Shown here: piece after piece, positions 13,481 through 24,049 of the stretch
Layout: each line of letters opens with the position of its first letter
Position numbering within the stretch: position 1 is the stretch's first letter
Source: Chimonanthus salicifolius
Lineage: Eukaryota; Streptophyta; Magnoliopsida; Laurales; Calycanthaceae
Reading direction: 5' to 3'
Assembly (NCBI GenBank): GCA_013350335.1
Contig: CM023533.1
Location: 32,594,869-32,658,868 of the forward strand
Length of the DNA stretch: 64,000 nucleotides
Notes under the pieces: model-generated
What the model was told of the DNA's origin: nothing
Seen by the model: only the letters and a program-made list of their open reading frames with translations
Databases searched by the model: none
Position numbers and translations under genes: made by a program

Positions 13481-16002
13481 TGATAACAAGTGATACCATT
13501 GTACTTTTTCATCAATTAGGTGATGCTGAGTGGATAAAAGGATTAGTTCGGTGTATCTTGTTATAAAAAAGATTATTGTCCATATCCCAATAAAACTAAA
13601 TGTAGAATGGATGGCATGACCATGCAGTCAACTTGTTAGACCCAACCAAAAATATGATGGGTTGTGTTAGGGAGACATAGGGTGGGTTTGGGTTGAGTTA
13701 TGGATACAATGATGTGAATTTGAGTTGGGTTGTGTTGAGCTATAAAATACTTATCCAAGCTGACCACTAATATTCTTGGTATTAAATCCTAATGTTGATC
13801 ACAAATATCCTTATTTTCCTTTTTGCTCCCATTTTTTGCATCCTTTTCTCTGTTTTCTTTTAGATTTTCTTGATGTGAGCTTGGATATGTCCTAAATCAC
13901 AAATGGTGGTGGGTGTTCTTGAAGAGGGGTAATTGCATCCATTTCTAATTACATGTTTAATTTTTATTTCATTTTCACCATCATTATCCTCGTAGCCAAT
14001 CTTGTGAACCTTTGGATTCTATTGGATCTGTGATTTTTATTTTTTATTTCTTAAGTTGTAGGTGGGATCCGGTTGATTTTGGATCAATCTTGTGGTCAGC
14101 TTGTTTTAGACCTGTGGCTTTTAAGGGTGGTCGGACTCGGCCATATTTTAAGGTTGTGCTGTGTAGATTGAAATCGGATAAGAATAGATATTATTCTTGC
14201 CATAAGAAATGGTAGTGCTTTTACTCAATGTAGTGCATCTCGTGTTATTTAATATTTGTTAGATTTTTTCAAAAATATTGAATTCATCGGATTAAACTAA
14301 TATTTCAACTAAAATGTCAAAAAATTTAGTCCATTTGGCCAATATTTTAGCCTGGTGCAAAAATTTTGGTCCAAGTTTTTATTTTAAATAAGAATTACAT
14401 ATCGTCAAAATGAGTAATACAAATTTTTATCTTAACAAATGGTGCAAAAGTTTCAAAAATATAAAACTAATAATTTAAAAAAAATTAATTTTTGAGAGAT
14501 TAGAAAATATAATTTTTATAATCTAAAAGAAGATTTTTTATGAATCAAATTAACAACTTAAAAGAATTCAAAATGAAGTTCTTTCAGATCAATTATTTCA
14601 TTGTTCTAATTAAGATAAATACTTTGGCATGAGATCCGAATGATACTTTGCTTCCATGGAAGTCCAGACGGTTTGGATTGTTTTTGAGCATGTGATGAAA
14701 ATCATAACATCAAAAAAATATTTATTTTAATTGAGTTTTCCATTGGCATGTGGCAATGTTTCAATGGCCTCTCCCTGTTGAGAGCATTTTTTTTAAAAAA
14801 AAAAAAATTGACTCACTTTATTGAATATAAATGGAAAATCTAATTACATCAGAAAACTAACTAAACTAATTTAATAAATAAAAAAATAGAAAAATAAGTG
14901 CGGTCCACACGTGAATCAAGCGCAGGCCGTGTTCTACATCAGAATACCTTTGGGGCGAGGCCACTGGATGACCTCTTGGCTCTCACTTGAAAGCTAACAT
15001 ATATATATATATATATAATATGGGTATCTCCACTTCACATGAGAGATAAGATTATTCCCACTATCATGGGGTAACTTCTCAATGCATACACAATCGGTAA
15101 GTTGACGGGAGTAACTCTTTACTCCCTTTGAACCAATATTGTCAAATCCGGACCGGACCGCGGGTTGAACCATGGTTCAAACGTGACCCACTATTTAAAG
15201 GGTTGGGTCAATTTAAGATCCGTCTGGGTTTAAAATCTATAAAAATCCTCTTCAACCCGTGGTTCAATTCGGTTTTTGACATTAATCGATAACCCGTTTT
15301 TAACTAAAATTCTTTTGTTAAAAAAATATATATATTTAAACGCTGGTTGCTGGAACGTTTGGAAAGAAGAAAATGGGGAAGACGAAGAAAGAAACTGTAA
15401 AAAATAAACTAAAAATGAAATCATCATAGTGGTTTGATTCGCTTATCTCCTACCTTCTTCTCGCCGTTAGGGTTAAGAACTTTGGACTCCTCTTCTCTTT
15501 TTTCTTGTTTTGAATGGCGACGTCGTCAGGGTTTTCGTGCGTTATGAAAGTATCAATGGGAGTCTAAGGTCTTTTAAGAGTTCTTTGTGGAACGGGGTAA
15601 TACTTATGTAGTTATTCCAACTAGAGTTAGGGTTACATTTAAAGAACCCTTTTATATTAAAAGCTTATTTTTATTATAATTTAATAGAAATTAAATTAAA
15701 AAAGAAAAGAAAATTTTAATAGAAAATATTATGCGTTGGAAAAAAAGAAAACATAATAATTTGATATCTAACTTAATTTTAATTAATTTGTTATTTTTAT
15801 ACTTTATTATTTTACTTCAATTAGGTTTTAGAAATTAAAAAAATTAATAAAATATAAAAATAACAACTTCATTGAAATCAAGTTACATGTCAATAAAATA
15901 TTCCCAAGTAAAATAAATAATTTTATAATAAATAATTTTAAAAAAAATTGAATATCTTTTATGATTAAAATGTATATTAACGGAATGTTATATTTTTATT
16001 AC
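13481..16002. other. Intergenic, AT-rich, no gene seen
   Basis: No supportable gene. The stretch has runs of Asn/Lys-type AT-rich DNA, a poly-A/T tract near 14,790, a short TA repeat near 15,000, and at about 15,125-15,310 a segment rich in GGTT/AACC words (CCGGACCGG, GGTTGAACCATGGTTC) that looks like a decayed inverted-repeat MITE. Ends could not be set. Confidence 0.5.
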
Positions 16003-16917
16003 GGCTCGACATTTAGACACCCTCATTTTCTGTTAGTAGACACCGCATTTTGAATTTTTAGTGGAAATTACGTTTCTGCCCTTCCGTGTGAAATAGTGCG
16101 ATTGAAGAGACAGTTCATTTTCTCTTCGATCGATCGATTTTAGGCGTATACAATCGTGCGATTGATTCCAGGGATCGTGCGATCGATTCCAAAGATCATG
16201 CGATTGATTCTCTAAATGAAGTGGAGAGCGATTTTCAAAAAAGATCATTTCTCGATTGATTTTTACAAAAGGTATCAAAATTCATCTACTTTGAATTTTA
16301 TGAACTCCGGGACTAATTTTAAGTAAAAAGGGTATAGTTTTGGACTTAAAAAATCGTACCCAAAGAATTAAGGAAAAATTATCTTCCATCTTAATTCTTT
16401 GGATATAAATTTTTAAGCCAAAAACTATACCATTTTCACTTACAATTAATCCCAGAGTTCATACAATTCAGAGTAAATAAATTATGATACCTTGTTTGTA
16501 AAAATCGGTCGAGAAGTAGCCTCCCTGCCAACTGTAACCTTTACACAATTAGCTCGGAGTTCATATGGATACCATTTTTAAAGTCCAAAATTATACCCTT
16601 TTCACTTAAAATCAGTCCCGGAGTTCATAAAATTCAAAGTAGATGAATTTTGATACCTTGTTTGTAAAAATCTGAACTCTTTTAAAAATCCCTCTCTACT
16701 TTATTAGGAGAATCAATCCCACGATTCCTAGAATCAATTACACGATCTCTGGAATCAATCGCACGATTGTATACGCCTAAGATCGATGGATCGAAACGAA
16801 AACGAACTGTCTGTTCAATCGTACAATTTCACACAGAAGGGCAGAAACATATTTTCCACTAAAAATTTAAAATGCGGGGTCTGCTGAAAAGAAATAGAGG
16901 TGTCTAAATACCGAGCC
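16003..16917. mobile_element. 915-bp inverted-repeat transposon (MITE/foldback) with 8-bp TSD
   Basis: The left end starts GGCTCGACATTTAGACACC and the right end, reverse-complemented, starts GGCTCGGTATTTAGACACC; similarity continues for about 300 bp into each side. Flanks are TTTATTAC at 15995-16002 and again at 16918-16925, a perfect 8-bp target site duplication, which points to a hAT-type mobiliser. The arms contain repeated CGATCGATT and GTGCGATTGATTC words. The middle holds an extra hairpin (about 16305-16465) and a second direct copy of part of the arm (16421-16516 resembling 16586-16680). No transposase is present. Confidence 0.88.
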
Positions 16918-17006
16918 TTTATTACCCACCATTACCCATTTGGCATTTGTACGAATGCAACTCAGACCCATTCCCCTTTTATCTGCTGAAGTTGAATCTA
17001 CCAATT

Positions 17007-17934
17007 TCACGCAAAATGGAACGTGGGTTGAGCAGCTTCATCACTCAACAGAGACTCCTCCTCCTCCTCCTCCTCCCAATATGTTTCGAGGATCTTCACA
17101 GCCTTCTCATAAATCCGAGTGTTGTCATGCCTTTGGAGCTTTTCAATCTTCATTAGACACTCAGCTTCATCAATCATCTGGGCATATAAATTGACGCCAC
17201 CTGTGTTCCCCAAGTTCTTCTCTGCTTCCCCAACCTTCAGGATGTTCTCACCCCCTACAAGACTACTTCTGGATCAGTGGAATCAAGGAGATCACACAAT
17301 GGTATTGGCATGTTCATTCAATTGTTGCAGAAGTGGAAACAGGGCACCGTGGCTGAGAAGAAGATCACGGCAATTGGAGGAGTCGCCGGCAACATTATTA
17401 CCCAATGCCAATACAGACTGTTCCCTGACATCAGCACTAGGAGAAGAAGCAAGAAGCTTGACAAAGATGGGCACAGCCCCATGATCAATCACAACCTTGG
17501 TGTTGTCAGATGTCCCAGAAGCAATGTTTGTAAGAGCCCACGCTGCCTGAAACTGAAGCTGTGGAAAATCCTCCCTCATCAGAAACCAACACCAGATGCA
17601 ATGACTTCTGCAACTGGGGGCTTCGTACAACAGAGAGAAGCTTTTGAAACTCTATTGTGGCTTCAAGCTGCATAGCACTGTCATCTGACCAAACCGGTGC
17701 TACCATGGCTGGAAGACTGTCCAACTTGTTTTCGACTGCAGATGGATGGATGGAGGCGGGGGACTGCGGGGCCTGCATCCCTTCCCGACGCTTCTTCAGG
17801 AGGCTTTCCTCTCTGCGATTCTTCCGGATCTCGACCATGTTGTCTTCGCGCCTCCTCCTCCCTTCCTCTACACCGAGGGCAACCTTGTATCGGTTGTGCC
17901 TCCCCTGTGTCCTCGAATTCGGTCTCAAAGACAT
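17007..17934 (-). pseudogene. Importin subunit alpha pseudogene, intronless, internally deleted
   Basis: Read on the minus strand from ATG at 17934: an importin-beta-binding domain (MSLRPNSRTQ... EEGRRRREDNMVEIRKNRRE), then a broken stretch, then armadillo repeats in another frame ([37 protein letters not shown]), then a jump to the C-terminal end (ENILKVGEAEKNLGNTGGVNLYAQ, IYEKAVKILETYW) with a stop at 17007. Plant importin alpha is about 530 residues; here roughly 300 are represented, and several central ARM repeats are lost between about 17,292 and 17,275. At least two frameshifts and a stop are present. No introns remain, although plant importin-alpha genes have many, so a retrocopy is likely. 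No poly-A tail is visible; the 915-bp transposon sits about 90 bp beyond the stop. Not expected to be functional. Confidence 0.9.
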
Positions 17935-19112
17935 GGCTACCGCAGAAATCCACGAAACCCCAGAAAAATAAACTGAAAGAGAGAAGAAGACGGTCTGCAA
18001 ATTGAAGAAAAATCGGTAGACAAAAGGGGCTTCTTGTCCGGATTGGCTTGCAATGGAGAGTCAAGAAACGACTGGGAAGAAGAAAGGAGAAGAAGACGAG
18101 GGTGGCTGGCAACAGTGGGGAGCACTGTCCCTAACTGAACCAGCACTGATGAGAAAGAGGAGATCACCGTCTTCTAGCTTTGATCGAAGGAGGAAGAAGG
18201 TAAAGGTGATAACTGGGTTTAGTCTTTTCCCATTTCAAAAAATCTGGGTTTAGACTTTTATCTGATTGGTGCAAAATCCCAGCCGAAGGAGTCTCAGGGA
18301 ATCCCGGAAAGGTAAGAAGAGTCGGCTGTGTAGGAGCAGTCCCAGTAGAATCCGTCTCCAACAGTCGGTTGCAGGAAGAAGGAAAGAACAGGGACTCGAG
18401 TGAATCACACGCGAGTGGCATGTGCGCCCGTGTAGTACGGAATCCGACAATGACCCGACTGAGACCCAATGGAATGAAATAGGGTTATTGACCCGAAGAT
18501 CGGACCGACGAGAGGGCCCATTTTAAATGCCATGTCATCAAATTGTGGGTCCTGCTCAAATTAACATCAGCAACGTAGTTAGCACTTTGTGGATCCACCC
18601 ACATCATGGACCGTGTGACCTGCTTGTGTCCAAATTAGAAATCCCAAAACGCAAGATAATCTATTCCATGTGCATTGCCAACTTGAGATTGGGATGGTTA
18701 TAAACAGAAAGAAATCAAATTAGTGGGAAAAAACCCACTGAAAAGACAAGGCCAGCAAATGGTTGGATCGTGCACAGAGATAGAAAAAAGACCAGTGATA
18801 AGAAAGAAAGAAAGAGAAGGAAATAAGGCAGGCGAGTTCATGCCTATTGATTTTAATTTGCTCTTGTATTAATTTTATTATTAATTCATTGTACAGTGAA
18901 ATTCTCAGTGTTCATGTATTACATTGATTAATGTCCAATTAATTTGAATTTCACAGTGAAGTTAATTCATTAGAAGGTTCTCCGTGGTTTGCTTAAACTC
19001 GGATTTTTCACTGAAATTCGTGATTCCACTTAAAATAGTCCATTTCTTCTTTTCATCATCTCCTCTCACTCTTCTTTCACACATTCATTTGTTCTTCTCT
19101 GAGTTCCCAAAG
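17935..19112. other. Flank between importin pseudogene and peptide gene 1
   Basis: The first 150 bases right of the pseudogene start look like its former 5'UTR (purine-rich on +, so pyrimidine-rich on the coding strand). The rest has no coding support. The last 130 bases before 19,113 are an open in-frame extension of peptide gene 1 and also its likely leader. Confidence 0.4.
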
Positions 19113-19388
19113 ATGGCCTGCTGCAGAATAAATGTCTCGGCACCAACTCTAAAAGCCGCCTTCTTCTTCGTAGTCGTCGTCGTTCTCTTGAATCTGCCGC
19201 CTCGAGAAGGAAAACAATCGTTTCTTGGGATGCTCGACCATACTCATGTTCCTCCTTCTGGACCCAGTCCATGCTCTCATAGTGCCCATGCACCCGAGAA
19301 GTGCCCTACTCCCCCTGGCAAGAAGTTCGGCAGAAGTCTCTCCGTTGGCACTCCCGGCATCGGCACCTATTTGAAGGATCAGCATTGA
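19113..19388 (+). CDS. Small secreted peptide precursor, copy 1 (PPSGPS motif)
   Basis: A 91-residue frame beginning MACCRINVSAPTLK. It has a strongly hydrophobic segment at about residues 14-26 (AAFFFVVVVVLL), consistent with a signal peptide or anchor, then a basic and proline-rich tail. The core HTHVPPSGPSPCSHS and a second cysteine (PEKC) are conserved with copy 2 at 20,782, as are KKF-R-LS and a His-ended C-terminus. PPSGPS is the type of core seen in IDA/IDL and PIP signalling peptides, but the cysteines and the continuation after the core do not fit those families, so I give no name. Start: GATGGCCTGCTGC is identical in both copies. An upstream in-frame ATG at 18984 would add 43 residues that are not conserved. 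Its product is probably processed outside the cell (inference). Confidence 0.65.
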   Translation: MACCRINVSAPTLKAAFFFVVVVVLLNLPPREGKQSFLGMLDHTHVPPSGPSPCSHSAHAPEKCPTPPGKKFGRSLSVGTPGIGTYLKDQH

Positions 19389-20166
19389 TCAGTGTTGAAA
19401 TCCAATTTCGAAAATTAGGATCTTGATCAGCCGTCTCAGTCGAGTTACATAAGAATGTCCGTAATGAAGCAACGTACATGCGTTTCCTGATGTTCTAATA
19501 ACCAGACTCAGTGAGTGGAGAACTCTGTCGGGTCATATACTGATTTTATTGATGTCATTTGTTGAGAGTTTTTACATTTGACATAGTCCTTGTGACTCAC
19601 TTATTTACCTTTTCAATTATTAAAGCTTTATAGTTTATACTGAATTATATAATGGATGTATCTTCAATAAAATTGTTAGGATTATTAGTGAAAAATGATC
19701 ACACCTAAATAAACTAAATAAACGAAATCAAGTACAAATAAACACCAGCAATTTACGCAGTTTGGCCCACCTTTAGTGTATGTGCACAGTGCGTGTAAAA
19801 TTTGTATTATTAAAAAAGAATAATACGATAATAACCTCAGAGAACAACAAACACAACTGAACCTAGAATACTCTTACGACATTAACAAGACTGTATCCGA
19901 AAATATCACTTTTATCGAAACTTGAAGTATGAAATATTATTTCAAAGAGAATCTCATGTAATAAAATTAGAGGCAAGACTTGTCTACTCCTTAAGAGATG
20001 TAAGACGAGATGATGAAAAGAAAGTTTGCTTTAGAATTCTATAATTATTTTTTATGTGGAGATGTAGAAATCGTAATCTAATGAACCAGTGAAGATATGT
20101 GGTATATCGTGTGATCCCACTGTAGATATTGATCTGTCTAATATATCATATTATGGAAAAGCCTTT
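19389..20166 (+). repeat. 3' part of duplication unit 1, with an insertion
   Basis: The sequence after the stop of peptide gene 1 matches that after peptide gene 2 (GTGTTGAAATCCAA..., CAGACTCAGTGAGTGGAGA, TATTGATCTGTCTAATATAT). Similarity runs to about 20,166 here and 21,575 in copy 2. Copy 1 has about 235 extra bases at roughly 19,671-19,906 that copy 2 lacks; they begin TTGTTAGGATTATTAG, contain TTTACGCAGTTTGGCCC, and are probably a transposon fragment. Confidence 0.7.
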
Positions 20167-20420
20167 TTTTTAATCATATCATATAATTTTTATATTAAAA
20201 TTATGATAATATTATGAAGTATTATTATTATTTTTTATTACTATTTAATTCTCAAAATTGTTCAATTTTCAAATCAATTAACTCCACTGACGTTTGCTTT
20301 CTTGTCATTTTCTTTATGTCAATTTCTACACGCGTGAGATAAGCAAGAATTCCACATGCAGATATTCCACAACATCCCGTAATCGTCTATTTTGGGCTGA
20401 CACAGCCGACTCCAATCTCT

Positions 20421-20427
20421 TATAAAA
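20421..20427 (+). promoter_or_regulatory. TATA box candidate of peptide gene 2
   Basis: TATAAAA lies about 360 bases before the ATG of peptide gene 2, directly followed by a run of about 16 G. It would give a leader of roughly 330 bases. The long CT-rich stretch after it fits a leader. Inference from position only. Confidence 0.4.
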
Positions 20428-20443
20428 TGGGGGGGGGGGGGGG
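20428..20443 (+). repeat. Poly-G tract
   Basis: An uninterrupted run of about 16 G directly after a TATA-like box. Such a run is rare in this AT-rich window and is prone to sequencing error and to G-quadruplex formation. Confidence 0.9.
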
Positions 20444-20781
20444 TGGGAAATCTAAGTTACTCTTCTCTGTTTCTCTTCTTCTTCTTATTCTCTTTCTCCC
20501 TCTCTCTTTTTCTTTCTCTAAACTAAGAGGACAGGGATCCTCTTCCCCTCTTCTCTCTTCCTCTTCCTACGATTCCGGCCGATCTGTTACAAAGATCTGC
20601 CAGCATCTGCCTGGTCCGTTGTTGCCCCCGTTGCTGCCGGAACCGTCGCCAGATCATCGTGTTTCCAACGGGATTTCAAGCTCAGACAGCCACACCCTTC
20701 AGCCTTGCAGACCACGGCCAGATCTTCCTCCGCCTTTGCTGCCCAGCAGAGCCCCTCTTCGCCAGTTGCTCTTTTACAAAG

Positions 20782-21075
20782 ATGGCCTGCTGCAGAATAT
20801 ATGTCTCGGCACTAACTCTAAAAGTCTTCTTCTCCGTCGTCGTCGTCGTTCTCTTGAGTGTGGAACTTCTTGAAGCGGCGAATCCGCCGCCTCGAGAATT
20901 TCTTGGGATGGTGGACCACACTCCTGTTCCTCCTTCTGGACCCAGTTCATGCTCTTCTGTGTCCCATTCACCCGAGAAGTGCAATCCTCACTCTGGCAAG
21001 AAGTTTGCCCGAAGGCTCTCAGCCGGACCGCCCGGCACTACTGACATCGACACCCATTTGCGGGATCATCATTGA
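20782..21075 (+). CDS. Small secreted peptide precursor, copy 2 (PPSGPS motif)
   Basis: A 97-residue frame beginning MACCRIYVSALTLK, a tandem paralogue of the gene at 19,113. A hydrophobic segment (VFFSVVVVVLLSVELL) occupies about residues 15-30 and suggests a signal peptide, with possible cleavage after LLEAAN. The core HTPVPPSGPSSCSS, the second cysteine (PEKC), GKKFARRLS and the C-terminal HLRDHH match copy 1. The hydrophobic region carries small length differences between copies while the PPSGPS core is kept, which argues for selection on the peptide. A longer frame from 20659 is open but not shared. Function unknown; an extracellular signal is the best guess, by analogy with IDA/PIP precursors. 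Confidence 0.65.
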   Translation: MACCRIYVSALTLKVFFSVVVVVLLSVELLEAANPPPREFLGMVDHTPVPPSGPSSCSSVSHSPEKCNPHSGKKFARRLSAGPPGTTDIDTHLRDHH

Positions 21076-21580
21076 TAGGTGTTGAAATCCAAATCGAAAA
21101 TGAGGATCTTTTCTGAATCGAGTTACAGGCGCTTGGTATGTTCTAATAATCAGTACTAGTGTTTTCGTGTGAGGGAATAATCAGACTCAGTGAGTGGAGA
21201 TGTCTGTCGGGTCATATACTGATTTTATTGATGTCCTTTGTTGAGAGTATTTACATTTGACTCAGTTATTTTCATTTTCAACAATTTATAGTTTATATTG
21301 AATTATATAATGGATGTATCTTCAGTAAAATATCACATTTATCCAAGTCTAAATCATCTGTGACACCTTTTGAATGATCATCTTTGTTCAAAGAGAATCT
21401 CAAACGAACTAGTGATGTGAGACGTGATGATAAGAAGAAAGTTTACTTTAGAATTCTATAATATGTTTATTATTTTTATGGAGATGTAGAAATCGTAATC
21501 TAACGAACTAGTGAAGATAATCGTGTGATCCCACTACAAATATTGATCTGTCTAATATATCATATTATGGAAAAGCCTGT
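21076..21580 (+). repeat. 3' part of duplication unit 2
   Basis: This is the downstream flank of peptide gene 2, matching that of gene 1 up to about 21,575 (ATATCATATTATGGAAAAGCC in both). It shows that the pair arose by a segmental tandem duplication and not by independent insertion. Confidence 0.75.
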
Positions 21581-22769
21581 TCTTTCCTCATCTACATGAG
21601 ATTATTCATTACCATAGAGCTCTATTTTTTTTTCTGAACCATATGAACATAATAGAAAGTAATAAATAATACGAGCAATGTAATAATGGAGGCTGATGGA
21701 GTGACTTTCTTGAGATATGCATAATGGGTTAATGGATTTCGCGAAGGACTAAATCGATAAGATTATCCTTTAAAATAATAACTTTTCTTCAATTTTAATA
21801 ATAATTCAAAAGTCTATCCTTTAAAATGCTTGGTCTCATATATTTATAGATTTCATTGAAATAAAGAAAGATAAATAAACTAAAAATAAAAATATCAATT
21901 TACTTGTCTGCATCAAGCCAGCTACATCCTTCATTTGACTGGAATTGCTCTACTATGACGTGGCCGATATCCCGTTGTCTCTTATTTTATCATATTACAA
22001 TTCAATGAGTCCACCAAACATTATTCTAATTTTATGAGATAAGATTATCTCTAATGTAAAAATCGAGAGGTAAGAGAAATGATACGTCAAACACAGTCTA
22101 TTTCTTTTTCTTTCTTTTTTTTTAAAAAAAAAAATTAAGAGCTTATTAATACAGTATGAAAACCAACGCTAAAGATTGAAATCAGACTTCACGTTATACG
22201 AGTTAATAGAAATTCAATCTCAAAATAATTTCTTAGCCATTTGATTTTAACAGTTTAAATAAATAATCGAGGGTTTTTAAAAAATCCAAAGACATCTTTT
22301 TAATTTAACTATTATGACAGATGCAGTGACCCTGTCCTAAGTAGAGGGTTAGGGTAAATGGATAGAGTTAGAGTGTAAGTAGATTGAGGTGATAATGTGT
22401 ATATTTGTTTGTTTTAACTTTTCAAAAATTATTTTGAAAACACACTTGACTTAGAATTATAATTAGCTCCCCACTAATTAGTGAGAAAAATGAAATATCC
22501 AATTAAAACAAATTGAACAAAATTGAAAATGATAGTAACCTTAAATAAAATATTAATTCAGATGCTTAGCCAAATTTAGTGTACAAATCTTTGTTTTTAG
22601 AAAATTAATTTCTATAGAAAGATAATTAAATTAAGTAAATATGATTTAGAGAGAAATTAATTAAGAAACTACTAAAATTCATAATTGGACAAATTAAAGA
22701 TAGAGGTTGGTTTGTTATAAAATTTAGATCTCATCTGTTTAATTAAAATAAAAGAATAATAAAAACAAT

Positions 22770-22897
22770 CCAACTAAGTGGTCCCCTTTCAAACCCAGTC
22801 TAAGCCTCCCGAACGGAAGCCATTGTCAGATTTCCAACTAAGTGGTCCCCTTTCAAACCCAGTCTAAGCCTCCCAAACGGAAGCCATTGTCAGATTT
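22770..22897 (+). repeat. 64-bp tandem duplication
   Basis: Two adjacent units (22770-22833 and 22834-22897), each beginning CCAACTAAGTGGTCCCC and ending near CATTGTCAGATTT. They differ at a single base (CCCGAACGG versus CCCAAACGG), so the duplication is recent. Confidence 0.95.
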
Positions 22898-23712
22898 CCC
22901 TCAAAGTCCAACCTTCCTCTGCTTGTAATATTCATACTAGCTCTTGTTCTTGGTCCCTGTTTCTTTTACTTTTCCCTTACTTTCTTTCTAAAGAAGACAA
23001 ATCCACTTGTGGCTTCCTTCCCCTTTGACGGTGACTTTTTACTATGAAGACGTAATGAATCTAATTCTTATTCCACTTTCTTAATGGGTTTTTATCAATT
23101 TCTGGATTTACATAGATTCCTCTTTTTATGATTAAATTATTTTGTGTTTTGAATTCATTATCTAATCCTTGATTTCACTAGTTTTGTAACTTTATTTTAT
23201 TTTATTTTTAATGACCTTGTTTTCTTTAAAACTTCTTCGTGATTTATTTTCATTATTAAATAGTTTTAATTTAATTGTTGTTGGTTTAGATTTTGCTTAC
23301 CTAATTACGACCTTTTCAACTTATAGTATATATATATATATCTTTCAAATAAAAACTGATTCTTTTCAAGTAGTTCCTTTTTCTTTCTCAAGTTGTTTTG
23401 ATTGGGTGTTAACTGGCTAAAGGGTCTAATGCCGAAAGTTTGAAACTTTTCAAAAGTAGCCTTCCTTAAGCCATTCATTTCAAAAATCGTTGACTCCATT
23501 TATTCAACTGGGTATGTGTTTAAGCTTTTCCGATTTATCCAAGTTTTCAAAGTATATGTGGGTCTATTTTATTTATTTATTTAACAGGTCAAATCAGACT
23601 TGTGTTTCAGTTAATTGATTTAAGCAGTTTCTTCTTTATTTTATTTTTTTCTCATTACCTCTTAAGTTAGGTTAGTTTGATAAATTTAATGTATCTAATA
23701 ATACAAATCCCA

Positions 23713-23741
23713 ATTGTTATCCTCCTACGAATTAACTTTTC

Positions 23742-23781
<40 letters not shown>

Positions 23782-23835
23782 TATAATTGTTATCCTCCTA
23801 CGAATTAACTTTTCAAAATATATATATATATATAA
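23713..23835 (+). repeat. Duplicated 33-bp unit with poly-A and TA runs
   Basis: AATTGTTATCCTCCTACGAA... ending in CTTTTCAAAA occurs at about 23,713 and again at about 23,785. Each copy is followed by a TA microsatellite; the first has a poly-A run in between. Confidence 0.9.
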
Positions 23836-24049
23836 AGTGGTTTAAATTATTTAATCATTTAAATTACCTATTCTTTATTTTGTTTATGAGTACCCCATTA
23901 AATCAATTTTTTTTAAAAAGAATGGCAACTGTTTTAAGGATTTCGTTGTTTTCATTACCTTATTCCCAACAGAGAATTCTTGGTTAGTCTATTTATTTGA
24001 CGTTCCTTCGGTTGGTTTAGGCCGTCTCATAAAATTGGTTTGCCACTTA

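Noticed and set aside
17657..18112. Several frames of 75-145 residues on both strands
   Set aside because: They are shadow frames of the importin-alpha N-terminus and its GC-richer leader; only the minus-strand frame with the IBB domain matches a known protein.
20427..20873. 148-residue frame with a signal-like N-terminus (MGGGGGGKSKLLFSVSLLLLILFLPLS)
   Set aside because: It begins in the poly-G run, overlaps the conserved peptide gene 2 in another frame, and has no counterpart in front of peptide gene 1. Most likely a leader that happens to be open.
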